DNA from: Liopterus haemorrhoidalis
Lineage: Eukaryota > Arthropoda > Insecta > Coleoptera > Dytiscidae
Assembly: GCA_963971575.1 (NCBI GenBank)
Contig: OZ020611.1
Coordinates: 49,981,466 to 50,045,465, forward strand
Length of the DNA stretch: 64,000 nucleotides
Reading direction: 5' to 3'
Below the pieces are notes generated by a model. It saw only the letters and a program-made list of their open reading frames with translations. It was not told the origin of the DNA and did not search any database. Shown piece by piece: positions 10,587 through 21,293 of this stretch. Numbering within the stretch: the stretch's first letter is position 1; every line of letters starts with the position of its first letter. A program made the position numbers and the translations under genes.

Positions 10587-11012
10587 CTCCCTCCGTTTCA
10601 AAATAAGTGTTCGATTTTAGTTTTTTTTTTTTTCATGGATTATTGAAATAATGAAATTAAATGTATAAGTAGTTATTTATTTAAATTAGTCCTCGATTTG
10701 GGTTTCTTTAACGCCATACAATCATTACAACACAAAAAGTCCCCGTCCAGTATTGATGAACTCATTGTGGCCGTGCATAAAACATGGGATGAAATAACCG
10801 CGGAAAAACTAGACAATTGTTTCATTACACTGCAGAAGTGTATGGAATTGACCATCTTCATAGAGGAACCAACGATTACAAGCTTCCTCACATTTAGTTT
10901 AGTTGTGAAAATATACGTTATATATCCCTTTTCATATGTTTTAATGAAATTGGACACTTGTTTTGGAACAAATAAATTCCTAAATCGGACACTTATTTTG
11001 GAACGGAGGGAG
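10587..11012 (+). mobile_element. Plant-type mariner (Stowaway-like ends), deleted
   Basis: Ends read CTCCCTCCGTTTCAAAATAA and the complement of TTATTTTGGAACGGAGGGAG, with TA on each side (10585-10586 and 11013-11014). CTCCCTCCGT ends are the hallmark of Stowaway MITEs and plant mariner-like elements. The 426-bp interior keeps the C-terminal part of the matching transposase. It is a deletion derivative; no full-length partner is in the window. Confidence 0.85.
10689..10897 (+). pseudogene. Plant-type mariner transposase, C-terminal fragment
   Basis: The frame reads VLDLGFFNAIQSLQHKKSP, then SIDELIVAVHKTWDEITAEK and LDNCFITLQKCME. Near 10863 a one-base shift leads into GTNDYKLPHI and the stop TAG at 10895. 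A D.GFF.A.QSLQ block, then a TIDEL..AV segment, L...F.TLQ..M and a terminal ..N.YK.PH are characteristic of the plant/Stowaway mariner clade, not of animal Mos1-type mariners. The first two catalytic Asp are deleted. The agreement of protein and Stowaway-like ends makes the family call strong. Confidence 0.8.
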
Positions 11013-11014
11013 TA

Positions 11015-12060
11015 TATTATATATATTTCAATGTTAAAATTCATGACCCGCGTCCATCTCTAGTCGTCCAAAACCCAATTTTAGAATATCTAAAACTTAT
11101 ACAAAATTTTCTTAGTGGTATAAGTTATGTACCGAGAGTTCTCAATAAATATTCGAATTAAGACAGCTTTTAAACAAAACTATAATTGGGCAGTTATAAT
11201 TTTGGGCAAGTCATATAACTGCAGCTACCGTACATAGCGCTTAACATACCCGTAACTAATATATTCAATAGCCTGAAAAGTAAACTCAATCACTGTTGTT
11301 TGTTTACTATGTCTACATGTGATTTAAAACCTGATTCATAAATGTTGTTTGGTATTTTTTATATTGCAAACTATCTTGGTGTGTAGTACTTGCTAGCTGA
11401 GTTGCGTCATTGCTTCGCTTACCAGCACAGCCACCAGCTAGCAATACCAACTGAACTCTGTTCGCTACGGTCAGTTTACGTTGGTATGCCTGGATGCAAA
11501 CAGGCACCGAGTGGCGGCTCAAAAAAATTCAAAAATCAAAAATAATTCGTACAAACTAACATAAAATTAATCCGGACAAAAAAAGTTATTTATCAGTTTA
11601 AGTTTTAACTTTGTTTATATTTTGTGTATGTTAATTTGTTTTGTGTTAAAACTAGTGCTGTTAAAAAAAAAACAATCTAAATAATTAGGTACAAATTTAG
11701 CATAATCTTTATTTAATTTATAAAAACTTTTTTATTAATTTAAATTTAGTTATAGTTATATAAAACAGCTAAAACGCATATATAATTTATATTTAGAAAA
11801 AATTATAACAATATACATTATTATTTTTATACTCGGAAACTAATAAATTTACTGATAATTAATATATTTAAAAAAAAAGATCTTTTTTTTCTTAAAACAC
11901 GTTTGTTGTGCTTTAAAGGTGCCAAAAGTGATTTAAATATCTATAAAATTATAATATTTTTTTCATTTATAGCTTATGGAATATTGTCTATGATGAATAT
12001 TGATTATTCACTTTTAAGAAAATTCATAAAAGATTCTTATTAATTAAATATGGACCATTA
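11015..12060. other. No gene seen
   Basis: AT-rich sequence with homopolymer runs. A short GC-richer patch at 11390-11520 contains inverted GCTAGC words but no recognisable product. The right part (11560-11950) is very AT-rich. Confidence 0.4.
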
Positions 12061-12208
12061 TTAGGGAGCGGATAAAATATGCCAAATCAATTAAAATATA
12101 AATCTTATCATTGTATTTGTAATCGGTTAAATACAAATACAAACCGCTTACAAAGATTATGATAACATTTATATTTTATTGATTTGGTATATATTGTCCG
12201 CCGCTTAA
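12061..12208. mobile_element. Small MITE, 148 bp
   Basis: Arms of about 50 bp are inverted: TTAGGGAGCGGATAAAATAT at the left and the complement of ATATATTGTCCGCCGCTTAA at the right, both followed by an ACCAAATCAAT-like word. No coding capacity. The TTA/TAA at the edges would fit a Harbinger-type duplication, but the assignment is weak. Confidence 0.6.
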
Positions 12209-12460
12209 TTATTGTAGAAGTTACCTATATGTATAATTAAAATGTTATATCTTATTCAAATACAAAAAACAAAGCTATATAGAAGTAATTTTTGATCTTC
12301 ATTTTCATCTTTACCTTCTAGTCAAAGTCGTCCATTATCAAATATGGGTATACTTCAAGTAATGGGGACACTTCTCCAAACTTTTCTGTCTTAACCTGTC
12401 AACAGCTAATTTTGGACAATGTCTTAACATTTTCGTGGACAACGATTGTGGATTTAGTCA

Positions 12461-13392
12461 TTTTTAGGGTTTTGTAGGTATGACCAAAAAACCCTTATAC
12501 CGTCATTTTGTCGTCTGTCTGTCTGTCTGTCTGTCTGTCTGTTCGGTAAAAATTGTAGCCAAACGGCTAAACCTAGAGAGTTGAAATTTGGCATGCTTAT
12601 ACAACTCTTTGACCCGCACATAAGAAAAATACTAAAACATCTAAAAAACATACCCCCCTAAAAATATAAACAAATATGTGCTCATCGAAAACAAAAATAT
12701 TTTTTTTAAATTATGAGTAGGGTATCAAATGAAAGCCCTTAGTACGTGGATTAACGATCAAATTTTTATTTTTGAAAAATAAATTATTTTGATGCGATTT
12801 TTGCCAAAATTGTGCAAAAAAATTTTTGTCCCACACCCTGTAGCCCAGATGGTTTAAACTAAAAATCTAAAAAAATTCTATAAATGTATATTGGTGTGAA
12901 CCGAAATAGTACAACAGGAATTTTTGATCAGATTATGTTTTCGGAAAATAACGCATTTTTTGTGGTTTTTGGTTCACAAAGTACAAAAGTTATACCAATG
13001 TAAGACACTCACATGCAAGGCGTACGATAGCGTTATTGGTTAGAGCACTGGTGTCGTAAGCTAAAACTCGCTGGTAAACGAAGGGTTTCGAGTTCGAGTA
13101 CTGAGTGAATTTTATTTTTTCTGTTTTTTTTTTGCATTTTGCATGTTGAAATTATTTTGTCAAAATTCTAGTTATATTTTGACAAATGTTGTATTTAATT
13201 TTTAAGAGCGTAAATTTAATAATTATCTTATTATATGATTAACAGACGATAAATTATTTTAAAAATATCGTTCATTTTGCCGTGATTACTACAAAGTAAA
13301 ATTTGTCCTACACACTCAGCATACCGCCTTCACTTATTATATACCTGCGAAACCCTGAAATGTGTGAATATTCACACTTCACATCAATTTTT
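12461..13392 (+). mobile_element. HINE-A copy 1 (Helentron-like non-autonomous element)
   Basis: Starts TTTTTAGGGTTTTGTAGGTA and ends ATACCTGCGAAACCCT, a GTGTGAATATTCACAC palindrome and CACATCAATTTTT. The inner end repeats are inverted while the palindrome is found only at the 3' end. A (GTCT)n tract at about 12513-12543 is followed by AACGGCTAAACC and TTGAAATTTGGCATGC. Asymmetric terminal repeats, a 3' hairpin, T-rich insertion and (GTCY)n are features described for Helentron-associated elements such as DINE-1 and MINE-1. A tRNA-like block is embedded at 13021-13100. No protein is encoded. At least six other copies lie in this window. Confidence 0.8.
13021..13100 (+). other. tRNA-like block inside HINE-A copy 1
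   Basis: ATAGCGTTATTGGTTAGAGC resembles an A box, TGTCGTAAG resembles the anticodon loop of a threonine tRNA (CGT), and GGGTTTCGAGTTCGAGTA contains a B-box-like core. A long T-run follows (from about 13111), as for RNA polymerase III termination. Stem pairing is poor, so this is tRNA-derived and not a working tRNA gene. Confidence 0.5.
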
Positions 13393-13404
13393 GTGTTGAT
13401 GTAT

Positions 13405-13756
13405 AGGCAGAGCGGGCGCGTGGGTCTGTGGCGCCCGTAGGCAAGATTTAATTGAGCACCCTCAGGCAGGGCGTAACTAGCTTGTCAAATAAGACCTAAA
13501 AAAGGTCTTTCCTTCTAAATTTCAAATGAAGACCTAAAAAAAGGTCCTCACTTCTTAATTTCAAGTAAAGACCTAAAAAAAAGTCCTCACTTCTAAATTT
13601 AAAGTGAAGACCTAAAAAAAAAATCCTCACTTCTAAAATTACATTTCACTAAATTACTTTTACATTCATTTATCATTTGGCGCCCTTTTGAGTCTCACGT
13701 CAGCGCCTCCCTCGCAGCAGCGCCCGCATACACCATGCCCGCTTCCGCCGGCCCTA
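13405..13756. mobile_element. Degraded hAT-like MITE with internal tandem repeat
   Basis: GC-rich edges (GGCAGAGCGGGCGCG on the left, CGCTTCCGCCGGCCCTAT on the right) are roughly inverted and resemble the CAGGGCCGGCGC ends of the MITE at 26848-27039. GGCGCCC and AGCACCC words occur near both sides. The interior holds a tandem array. Boundaries are approximate. Confidence 0.45.
13486..13642. repeat. Tandem repeat, about 40 bp x 4
   Basis: Four successive units contain GACCTAAAAAA followed by GTCCTCACTTCT and AAATTTCAA. Units differ by small changes in the A-run and the linker. Confidence 0.8.
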
Positions 13757-13893
13757 TATAGGGACATGACTGCATATGCAGTTCTAAATAACTTTTCCCG
13801 TAGAAGTATGACTGTAATCGCAGTCACATTTTACTATTAAAGTTACACACTTTGAACATTGTTGTCTTAGTATATCGACCACTGATGATAAAT

Positions 13894-14237
13894 CAGTGGT
13901 GCGCAAACCGTGAGTCCCGAACCCCAGAGGGGTCGCGAGAAAATTTTTCGGGGTCGCCAAACTCGAAGAAATTTATATGACATTAAAAAATATAAGGCTT
14001 AATAGTAATGTGAAATTTTATTCTTTATTAAAATAGAACTATATTTTTTTACGAAAACCATTGTCTGTATTTAACTCTCTTTAAACTCTTAAAAACACCC
14101 GGTAAGTGCAAATCCCAGAAAGAATTTCACTTTAATTACGTTGACGATTAAAAAAACGTCTATTGTCTATCAAGGGGTCGCGACAAAATTTTACACAAAA
14201 TGGGGGGTCGGAAATGAAAATAGTTTGCGCCCCACTG
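13894..14237. mobile_element. hAT MITE
   Basis: Begins CAGTGGTGCGCAAACCGTG and ends with the complement, TTTGCGCCCCACTG. The 8 bases before (TGATAAAT) and after (TGATAGAT) match at 7 of 8, as expected for a hAT duplication. GGGGTCGCGA words occur near both ends as subterminal repeats. Noncoding, 344 bp. Confidence 0.8.
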
Positions 14238-14959
14238 TGATAGATGGTCTACCTCTGTTTCTAGTCTATCTACTCTCAGCCAATCTCGGAACATGTCCGA
14301 CTCATTTCTACTTCATGTTTACTATTCATTCTATGTACGTGCACCTGTTCCATGTTTTCTGATCTTTTAATTTGTTTTCTGTTCCGAAAGATGAATATTC
14401 AACATCGCCTTCTCCATGGTTCTATGTGACACATAGTTTCTCTTTGAATTGTAACGTTAGTGTAAATATTGATATAAGAACTAATTTTTGTTATATAGAA
14501 TTAATATGTTATAATGTCAAATGATTTTCTAGAGCAGCGGTTCCCAACTTTTTTTCTCTCACCTACCCCTTGATTAAACTTTTCATTTATGAGTACCTTC
14601 TATGTTCAATACCCGCACCCATCCCTTATCTTTTTTAAATTTTCTTAGATTAGGTTATGTTAGAAAATGACATTCATATGCTTTTATTATTATTATTATT
14701 ATTTATTTTTTATATTAGCGAAAATCAAAACAAATAAAAACTACATTAAATTAACTTATGTTGAAAGTAGAATAATTATTCGTCATATTTTAAATACCCA
14801 TTATTCATCGATATGAGAGTCTTTCATCGTGGTTTTTAATAATTTTAATATCCTTCAACTTGTTGATGGATCAGAGTTTTTTAAAATCGGGTTCAAATGA
14901 AGAGAGATATAACCTGAAATCAGGACCTGCGTCAAGCTTACTGCGATATTTATTCTTAA

Positions 14960-15700
14960 GGGTGCGCACAACCGTACTGTTTCCTATACAAGACTAACAA
15001 CCTGAAATAAAATTAGTAGCAATCTATACATCAAAATTTTCAGCGAATTTTTATCTACCTAATAGGATATTTTTAATTGTCAAAAGAACTGTCATGTAAT
15101 TGTAAATAAACAACTTGCGTTATAGACGCCATCTTGTAAACCATTCGACGTATATTTGTGTACCATGCGGCAAATTGTAGCTAAAGCTTCATTCTACAAA
15201 TATGTTTGGAGATAATTTGTTCTATTGTGAAAATTACTTATAGTTATTGTACTTGTTAATCTACTTTTGCTGCCACCTCGTATCTGCCGCGGTTCTCAAT
15301 ATAGATGCGGCGGATAAAAATGTTCCATATTATGTAAAGAATACTTGTTCCAAATGGCATTTCATTATCATCAAGTATAATATTTTTCGACGAAGGCTCT
15401 AAACTATAAACAATCATGTCGAAAAAAATGCTAACGTATTATTTGAACATTGCTACACAAAACTATATAAATGTAAAAATTATTTGAAACCCACAAATAT
15501 ATTTAAAAAATTACAGAACATTGTTGTGTAATACCTATTATTAAGTTATTTAGCAGTAACATTTTTACAATAATTTTTTCTACAATAAAAAATATCCTAT
15601 TAGATAGATAAAAATTCTGTGCAAAATTTGATGTATAGATTGTCACTAATTTTATTTCAGATTGTTAGTTTTGTATAAGAAAATAATAATCTCTGGGGGT
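14960..15700. repeat. Foldback element nested in hAT
   Basis: Two arms of roughly 95-115 bp are complementary: the left has TATACAAGACTAACAACCTG, the right the complement, CAGATTGTTAGTTTTGTATA, and both continue through AAATAAAATTAGT and ATCTATCTAATAGGAT-like words. The same arm appears at 34195-34295 and at 48428-48770. It splits the hAT transposase remnant, so it inserted later. Confidence 0.7.
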
Positions 15701-15711
15701 TGTACGTAGCG

Positions 15712-15965
15712 TTAATGTACGCATAAGACGTGAATGCTCTTTCGACTAGCTCTGTGTTCGTGAAAGATAATAAATATTTTATTGCTTTGTCACCGAGTTC
15801 TTGGTACTCTTCTTTCACTACTGCCCAGAAGCCAATGAGATTTCTTTTTTGAAATCAGATTCAAAAGAAGAATCAGTCGATAGTTCAATCAATTTTTCTT
15901 TTTCAACTTTAATGTAAGTTTCTGTAAAACTCTGGTGTTTTTCGCCATTTTCTATATTATTTTCG
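15712..15965 (-). pseudogene. hAT (Buster/SCAND3-like) transposase C-terminus
   Basis: On the minus strand, VEKEKLIELSTDSSFESDFK is followed, after a one-base shift, by IGFWAVVKEEYQELGDKAIK, YLLSFTNTELVERAFTSY and INATYN. The pattern FW..V..EY..L.DKAI..LL.F....L.E..F is that of the hAT dimerisation region in the ZBED/SCAND3 (Buster) branch, different from the Ac-like fragment at 8413. The foldback insertion cuts it off downstream. One frameshift plus truncation make it a pseudogene. Confidence 0.7.
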
Positions 15966-16037
15966 CGTACCCCCAACCGATTCTCCACGTACCCCCAGGG
16001 GCACGTGTACCCCACGTTGAGAACCGCTGTTCTAGAG

Positions 16038-16971
16038 AATTGCAAATTAATATTTAACATGTAAAAAGTATTTAGTTGCGTACACTGCCTAAAAACTAGG
16101 ATCAGATTAGGTAAGGTGACCAGAAATATCGTGTTAAAAATCGAGACGCTCAAGCGATTTTTTTTTCTTATGATTTGAAATGACGGTCTTTTTTTAGGGA
16201 TTGAGTTTAGGTACAATTAATTAAAAATCTATTTACTAATATTACTTTTTATTACAAATAACAATTGTAAACATAAAAAAAAATGGTAAATAATATAAAT
16301 CTTTGGTTGTAATATACAATTAAATCTTTAAAAAAAAACACTAATTAGACTAATTGAGTTTTTCCGTCGGTATTTCTTTAAATAATGATATGTATTATTA
16401 ATAAAAAACGGCACAATTCGGAACTAATGAGGTTGTTGAATAAAACTAAAAACTCCTCTGTTTTATTCAGCTACTGAAGATGGCTATTTCGTAGCCGAAA
16501 TGTACGTCTAGTTACAATAAAATTATTTGTGAAGTAAAGAATCTATTTAAGTTTACCTTATCCTAAACTTCACTCAGCATTTAATATTTAACAACACTAG
16601 TGTTTCTTCGCTAACAGCATGTAAAACATGTTAAGTAAACTAGCCATTATTATTATTATTTTTTTTTTCTTATTTCTGTCCAGTGTAGATTAATAATATT
16701 AAGAAAATAATTTACAAAATATATCAATGTATCAATACCAACATATTAATGAAACTTAAATTGAATTTACTATGATACAATAATTAAAACTGCTAGTCAA
16801 CCTGTTTTATTTCTAACCCTTCAATTGAATTTTAGACAATATTCCAAAGCTTTTTCTGTTCATTTGCGGAGAGCGAATAAATTATAAATAAAACTGATAA
16901 TAAAAAATGAAGCAGGATATAAAAATGTATTATCTAAAATCTTAAAATACAGGCGGTCTTATCTAATTATT
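16038..16971. other. Mostly unassigned; retroelement-like tail at 16390-16560
   Basis: No gene. A short segment at 16430-16472 forms the inverted pair TGAATAAAAC / GTTTTATTCA, followed by the hammerhead-like motif annotated separately and CAATAAAATTATTTGTG. This resembles a Penelope- or LINE-type tail, but no coding remnant is attached. Confidence 0.35.
16469..16513 (+). ncRNA. Hammerhead-ribozyme-like motif
   Basis: In order: AGCTA, CTGAAGA (matching the CUGANGA core), a short hairpin GGCTA-loop-TAGCC, GAAA, TGTAC, GTC, then TAGTT. The outer AGCTA and TAGTT can pair over 5 bp with one wobble, forming stem I next to the GUC cleavage triplet. Against it: an extra U before stem II and a very short stem III. 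Minimal type I hammerheads with weak stem III are known in Penelope-like elements. Activity is unproven. Confidence 0.35.
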
Positions 16972-17041
16972 TTTTAAATCAGTGATTTATAAACTGTTTT
17001 ATATGGGACCTCGAGGTTCTGAATTTTAATTTTATTTTCCT

Positions 17042-17316
17042 AATAGACCATATTATTGTGACGTCACATACATGTGCTGCCATCTGACAGTGGTTTCCTT
17101 TGGAAGTTTTTGGCTGGTTTAAAATGCAAGTGTCATTACATTTGTTACTGACTTGACTTGACTTGACTTTTAGTTTTGATGTGAAGCATTTTCTTACTTT
17201 GAAAACTTAATTTATACTTTCAAAATACAATTTAAAAAATTCAAATAAAAGGAAACCAACCGCGAGGAGGCAGCACTGAATCCCATTTTATGACGTAGTT
17301 ACTAATATGGTCTATT
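17042..17316. mobile_element. MITE, 275 bp
   Basis: AATAGACCATATTA...TGACGTCA on the left mirrors TGACGTAGTTACTAATATGG and TCTATT on the right. Next to the inner side GCTGCCATCTGACAG-like and GGCAGCACTG words are also inverted. No coding capacity; superfamily not assigned. Confidence 0.6.
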
Positions 17317-17656
17317 GTTTGGCATATTAATGGCTGAGAACTTTTTCACGATTATTTTGCATTTTATAAATATACTTTTAAATTTATATTTTAAATGAAC
17401 CATGCTCATCGTGTTAAACTAAAATTAAATACTATTTTCCTTGATAACAACTTATTAAGTCGCGTATACAAGACAGAAACGTACAAGTATGATTAAACAG
17501 AAGCCAACAAAAATTAGGCGCTTGTAGGCGCGTATCCATGTTTATTTCTTAAGGGAGCTTAAAAGCCAACATTCTTGGGAGGAGGGCTCACGTCTCCTCA
17601 GGGCTCAGGGCTGCTTTTATTCAATAAAATATACATTCTAATAAAAACTTTTATTA

Positions 17657-17876
17657 TCAAATGTACAGTCCATTATTTTCTATCACTTTGGACAAACGCT
17701 CAGGCAATTTCATAATGCCATTTCTCCAGAAGGTTCCGTCTTTGCTCTCGAAAAATCTGTCTGTGAATTTTGATATCATCCACAGATGCGAAATTTTTTC
17801 CGTTAAGGGAATTTTGTAGAAAGCAGGACAAATGGTAGTCGGATGGTGCGATGTTTGGACTATATGCTCCGACTCT
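17657..17876 (-). pseudogene. mariner transposase, C-terminal fragment
   Basis: Minus strand: YSPNIAPSDYHL retains the third catalytic Asp of mariner transposases (PSD), followed by LQNSLNGKNFASVDDIKIH and, after a shift, GIMKLPERLSKVIENNGLYI before the stop at 17657. This is the end of a mariner D34D transposase. The upstream half is gone: directly beyond lies a block (17878-17930) that matches the right end of the MITE at 21294-21699. Confidence 0.75.
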
Positions 17877-18262
17877 CAAGGTCCCTTCTCGTGACAACCT
17901 AATAGAACGAAATTCCCATTTAGTTCCGCTTAAAGCAAAGAAATTACCTATATCTAGTTGTGTGCTTGTGTTCATTTGTCTTGATAATTTACACAGCGCA
18001 CTAAATACAAGCAAAAAAATAAAACTAGCTGAATTTAATTTTTCCCTATAACATTTTTTTTGAAAATTTGAAAATATTTTACATTAATCTTTTTAAGCAA
18101 TTTTTTAAAATACTTTTCAGTAGCGTAGTAAAAAAATAAGATTTAAGATTTTTTTTAAATTACATTTCAATGATCAATTATACAATATATTCTCAAGGCT
18201 TATTTTTACAAAATGCAACATGAATTTATTCAAATTAACAATATATATAAAATATATATTAT

Positions 18263-18311
18263 AGAAAAATCATTGTAAATAGGTGTAAAACCTATTTACA
18301 ATGATTTTTCT
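18263..18311. repeat. Perfect 22-bp hairpin
   Basis: AGAAAAATCATTGTAAATAG plus GT, a 5-base GTAAA loop, and the exact complement. It lies in AT-rich DNA inside the hAT composite. Confidence 0.9.
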
Positions 18312-18772
18312 TTTATTTTTACATTTTTAAATTGTGTAAATATTTACAAAAAAAAAAATCGGGTCAGTGAGCAGAATCCACAACCTTAAAAAGTGGTTTC
18401 AAGTATGAGTCGGGCATAGGTCCTTAAAGATTCTTCAAAATTCTTCTTTAAAAAATCAAATATAGCTATAAATTATTCTGATTATTTTTTTTTAATAATG
18501 AATTCTATTTACAAATATATAAATAAATATATAATTTTATATATGTGTTTTTTTATTTTGCCTATTTCTCCTGCCTATTTGCATTTTTTCGCCTCTTTTA
18601 ATACGTTTTAGTGCCTTTTTCACTGCCTATTTCACCATTTTTTTAGCGCCTAAAAATTCAATATCTAGTCATAACAAAGATAAAACTCGTACGCCACAAA
18701 CATCAAGGAAAATGAATTTAAAAGTTTCAAGACAATTTTGAACAGAAAAGTTTAAAAACCACTGTTTTAAAT

Positions 18773-19380
18773 AATTTTAAATCATTACAGGTCATCAACT
18801 ATGCTACTTAAACAATTCCTGTTTATAAAATATTGAATTCTTTGATATTTAAAAATATGTTAAATAAAAATAAGAGCGCTTTATAAAGAATTTATCAAAT
18901 AAAAAGTATTTAAAAATCGTGTTTTCTATTGGTTGTTTTTTAAAATAAAGTTAATAAAATATGTATGTAAAATAAAAACAGTACCGTTAGTTTAAGTTGT
19001 GTTTTTTGTGTTTACAGTGACTTGTTTTTAAGGTGTTAAATTTCTCTGGATAAGTGTGATTAAAAATTGTGGTATGCATAGTAATTCTACTATAAGTATT
19101 AAGGTTTTATTCCAGGTTTATTCAGAATTTAATTACTGTGTAACACATTTTTTAATTAATTTTATGTATAAAGGTATTCAAGAGATTTTGGCACATGATT
19201 TTGTCCTCAGTAAAATTAACAATTTAACCCATTAGTGCCCAGTGTACCCGTATGGTATCGCTGGAGATCTGAAAGCTTGTAAGCGAATTAAGGGCTGTTC
19301 TGCACCTTTCTTTTCCCAAGTCTATATTTAGCACTAAACAGATTTTGTGAAATAATAAATAATATAATAATTAATAAATA
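18773..19380. other. No gene; piggyBac-like end word at 19226
   Basis: TTAACCCATTAGTGCCCAGT at about 19226 resembles a piggyBac end (TTAA followed by CCC..T.GTGCCCA), but no inverted partner was found nearby. The rest is AT-rich with nothing recognised. Confidence 0.35.
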
Positions 19381-19870
19381 AAATGCTATTACACCTACAT
19401 TTTCTAAAATAATAGAAAGTGCTAGAAAAAATAGAATTGAAAATTTTTTAGAAAATCTTAATTTTTTTCTTGGAAAATCAAATTGGATTTAGGAATAATT
19501 GGTCTACGGTAATAGCAGCTACATCATTATTGAATAAAATAACAGAAAGTATTGAAAAAGTTTGCACATTGCAGAATCGCTGTGACTTGAGCAAGGCTCT
19601 TGACTGTGTTTGCTATAAAAAAAAATACTTTTTTAACTTCAATATTACGGTATTCAAGGTAAAATTTTGGATCTCATAATGAACTTCCTTGTAAATAGGA
19701 AGCATTATGTCTTTTTCAATAATATCCTATCGCCAGCAACTAATATTGACATGGGCATAGGGCAAGGTACTATTTTGGAACCATTTTTATTTATTAGATT
19801 TTTTAATGACTTGCCGGATAATATGTCAGCCATGACTGTACTCTTTGCCGGTTATTTATTGACGAAGTAG
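19381..19870 (+). pseudogene. Non-LTR retrotransposon reverse transcriptase fragment
   Basis: Spread over shifting frames: TFSKIIESARKNRIENFL, ENQIGFRNNWSTVIAATSLL, CDLSKALDCVCYKK, LIMNFLVNRKHYVFFN, then MGIGQGTILEPFLFI and FNDLPDNM. These follow the order of Jockey/CR1-type RT motifs (GFR...ST, DLSKAFD, G.PQGSILGP, NDLP). The YADD box is missing because the copy ends or decays at LFAGYL. At least two frameshifts are present. Confidence 0.75.
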
Positions 19871-20911
19871 TAGAAGTTGATGATTAAAAGGATAATATAA
19901 AGGGTTGCTAAGCAATTTTTTACTTAACATAGAGTGTCAGCATACATTTAGATTCAAGACATTTATTCAGGGCATAAGAGAAATAACAATTACATGATTT
20001 TTCTTTTGCCACAAACTACTTGAATTTAATAGTCTCTAGAACATTAAATTAAAATCAATACGGAATTCTATGTACATAACCGGAAAGATTAATGTATTTA
20101 AATATTTTAGAAATTACTGGTTATGGAGTAAAGAAAGGATGTTAAAAAATAAAACAATAAAACTTCGCCGTCGCTAACTTAAATATCTAATAGATAATTA
20201 TAACACACGATTGTCCTCTCACTTTGGAAGTCTCTGTTGAATTACGGGATGCGAATTTAACGGCTACTCGGGTAGTTTGGAATACCCCAGGTCATTGACT
20301 ACCAAAATTGTTTATTCGCTGATCTAATTTATCAAGTTTGCATTTTGAGGTTGGTCTCCCCAGGTCTTTGGACCAGTGTGCCTTGCAAAGATTTAAGCAT
20401 ACGGTACTGCCTGGAGCGATAATCATCCAGCATTTTTTTTGCCAGGCGCACTTTAAAATTCCAGTGTAAAATCTAATATATAAATCGCAATGTATGTTTG
20501 ATTGTGTGTGGGAATGCTAGGCTTCGTGTCATGTCGTAAGACTTCGTGAAATTGACCTGCTCTGCCGAATGAGTGTTGGGCTATTACACGTTACACGTAC
20601 CAGTTGATGACAGATCGTACGCAGCCTACGTCCATTGCTAAAATCCTACATAAAACTATTTTGATCAATTAAACGCTCTTTAACTAGAATCGAAGATAAC
20701 GTATTTGGTATGTTACCCCTCATTGAAATAATTTGAATTATTTGATTTTGCAGCAATTTTTTATTAAATATCGTTTAATAAAATTTGCTTTTCTCCCTGG
20801 CAACTCCGGATATTTCTTCTACTAAATAAGCAAAAATAGTTTATTCTAACTGTTGCAAAACTCTTTTCTTTGCTTCTGAAATGTATACAAATTACAAAAA
20901 AAAAAAAAAAA
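19871..20911. other. No gene seen
   Basis: Mixed-composition sequence with a GC-richer patch at 20210-20480. No motif or repeat recognised. Confidence 0.4.
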
Positions 20912-21151
20912 CAGTATAATCTTGATTATCCGACAAAACGTGGGCGGCATCCATCTCGGATAACTGAAAACTTGGAAAACCCGATTTTTTTTTCTTGTAT
21001 ATTTATAATGTTTTGCTGCGAATACGATCGTTTCACCCGTATCTCTTCTAGATGGGACGAAGGCATTCTTCAATAAGGAATGTATGGTAAGACCAGTTTC
21101 GGATAATATGGACCTCGGATAACCGCAACTTGGATAACCACGACTCTACTG
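20912..21151. mobile_element. pogo/Tigger-like MITE
   Basis: Left end CAGTATAATCTTGATTATCC and right end, complemented, CAGTAGAGTCGTGGTTATCC share the CAGT...TTATCC pattern of pogo-type ends. TTATCCGA words recur internally near both sides. TA follows the right end; the left flank is A-rich and its TA is not clear. 240 bp, noncoding. Confidence 0.65.
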
Positions 21152-21293
21152 TATTGATAATTTTTATTAAGGCCCGGTATTTCTACCTTGCAGTTATCTA
21201 TAAGAACAACTATCAATGGGATAATATTATCCTATTGATATTCACTAGTATAAATTACTTTCTGTAATTCCAACTCTAGTTATCACGTAGATA

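Larger units (their letters stand above)
14535..16029 (-). mobile_element. hAT element with perfect 8-bp duplication
   Basis: Starts CAGCGGTTCCCAACTT and ends CGTTGAGAACCGCTG, flanked on both sides by TTCTAGAG. TACCCC words repeat near the two ends. The minus strand keeps the C-terminal part of a hAT transposase (15712-15965), interrupted by an unrelated foldback repeat at about 14960-15700. The N-terminal coding region is lost. Confidence 0.85.
16980..18764. mobile_element. hAT element with 8-bp duplication, carrying nested insertions
   Basis: CAGTGATTTATAAACTG at the left and the complement of AGTTTAAAAACCACTG at the right are bounded by TTTTAAAT on both sides (16972-16979 and 18765-18772). 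No hAT coding sequence is recognised. The 1.78-kb interior holds a MITE (17042-17316), a mariner fragment (17657-17876) and a perfect hairpin (18263-18311), so it is a composite. Confidence 0.7.

Noticed and set aside
12454..12651. Repeated small ORFs with TDRQTDRRQNDGIRVF-like peptides (also at 35938 and 58685)
   Set aside because: They come from (GTCT)n and the conserved start of HINE-A; the frame is not kept between copies.
13021..13100. Functional threonine tRNA gene
   Set aside because: Anticodon stem and T stem are broken and there is extra sequence after the loop; it lies inside a repeated element.
19226..19262. Complete piggyBac element
   Set aside because: Only one end-like word starting with TTAA was found, with no inverted partner and no coding remnant nearby.
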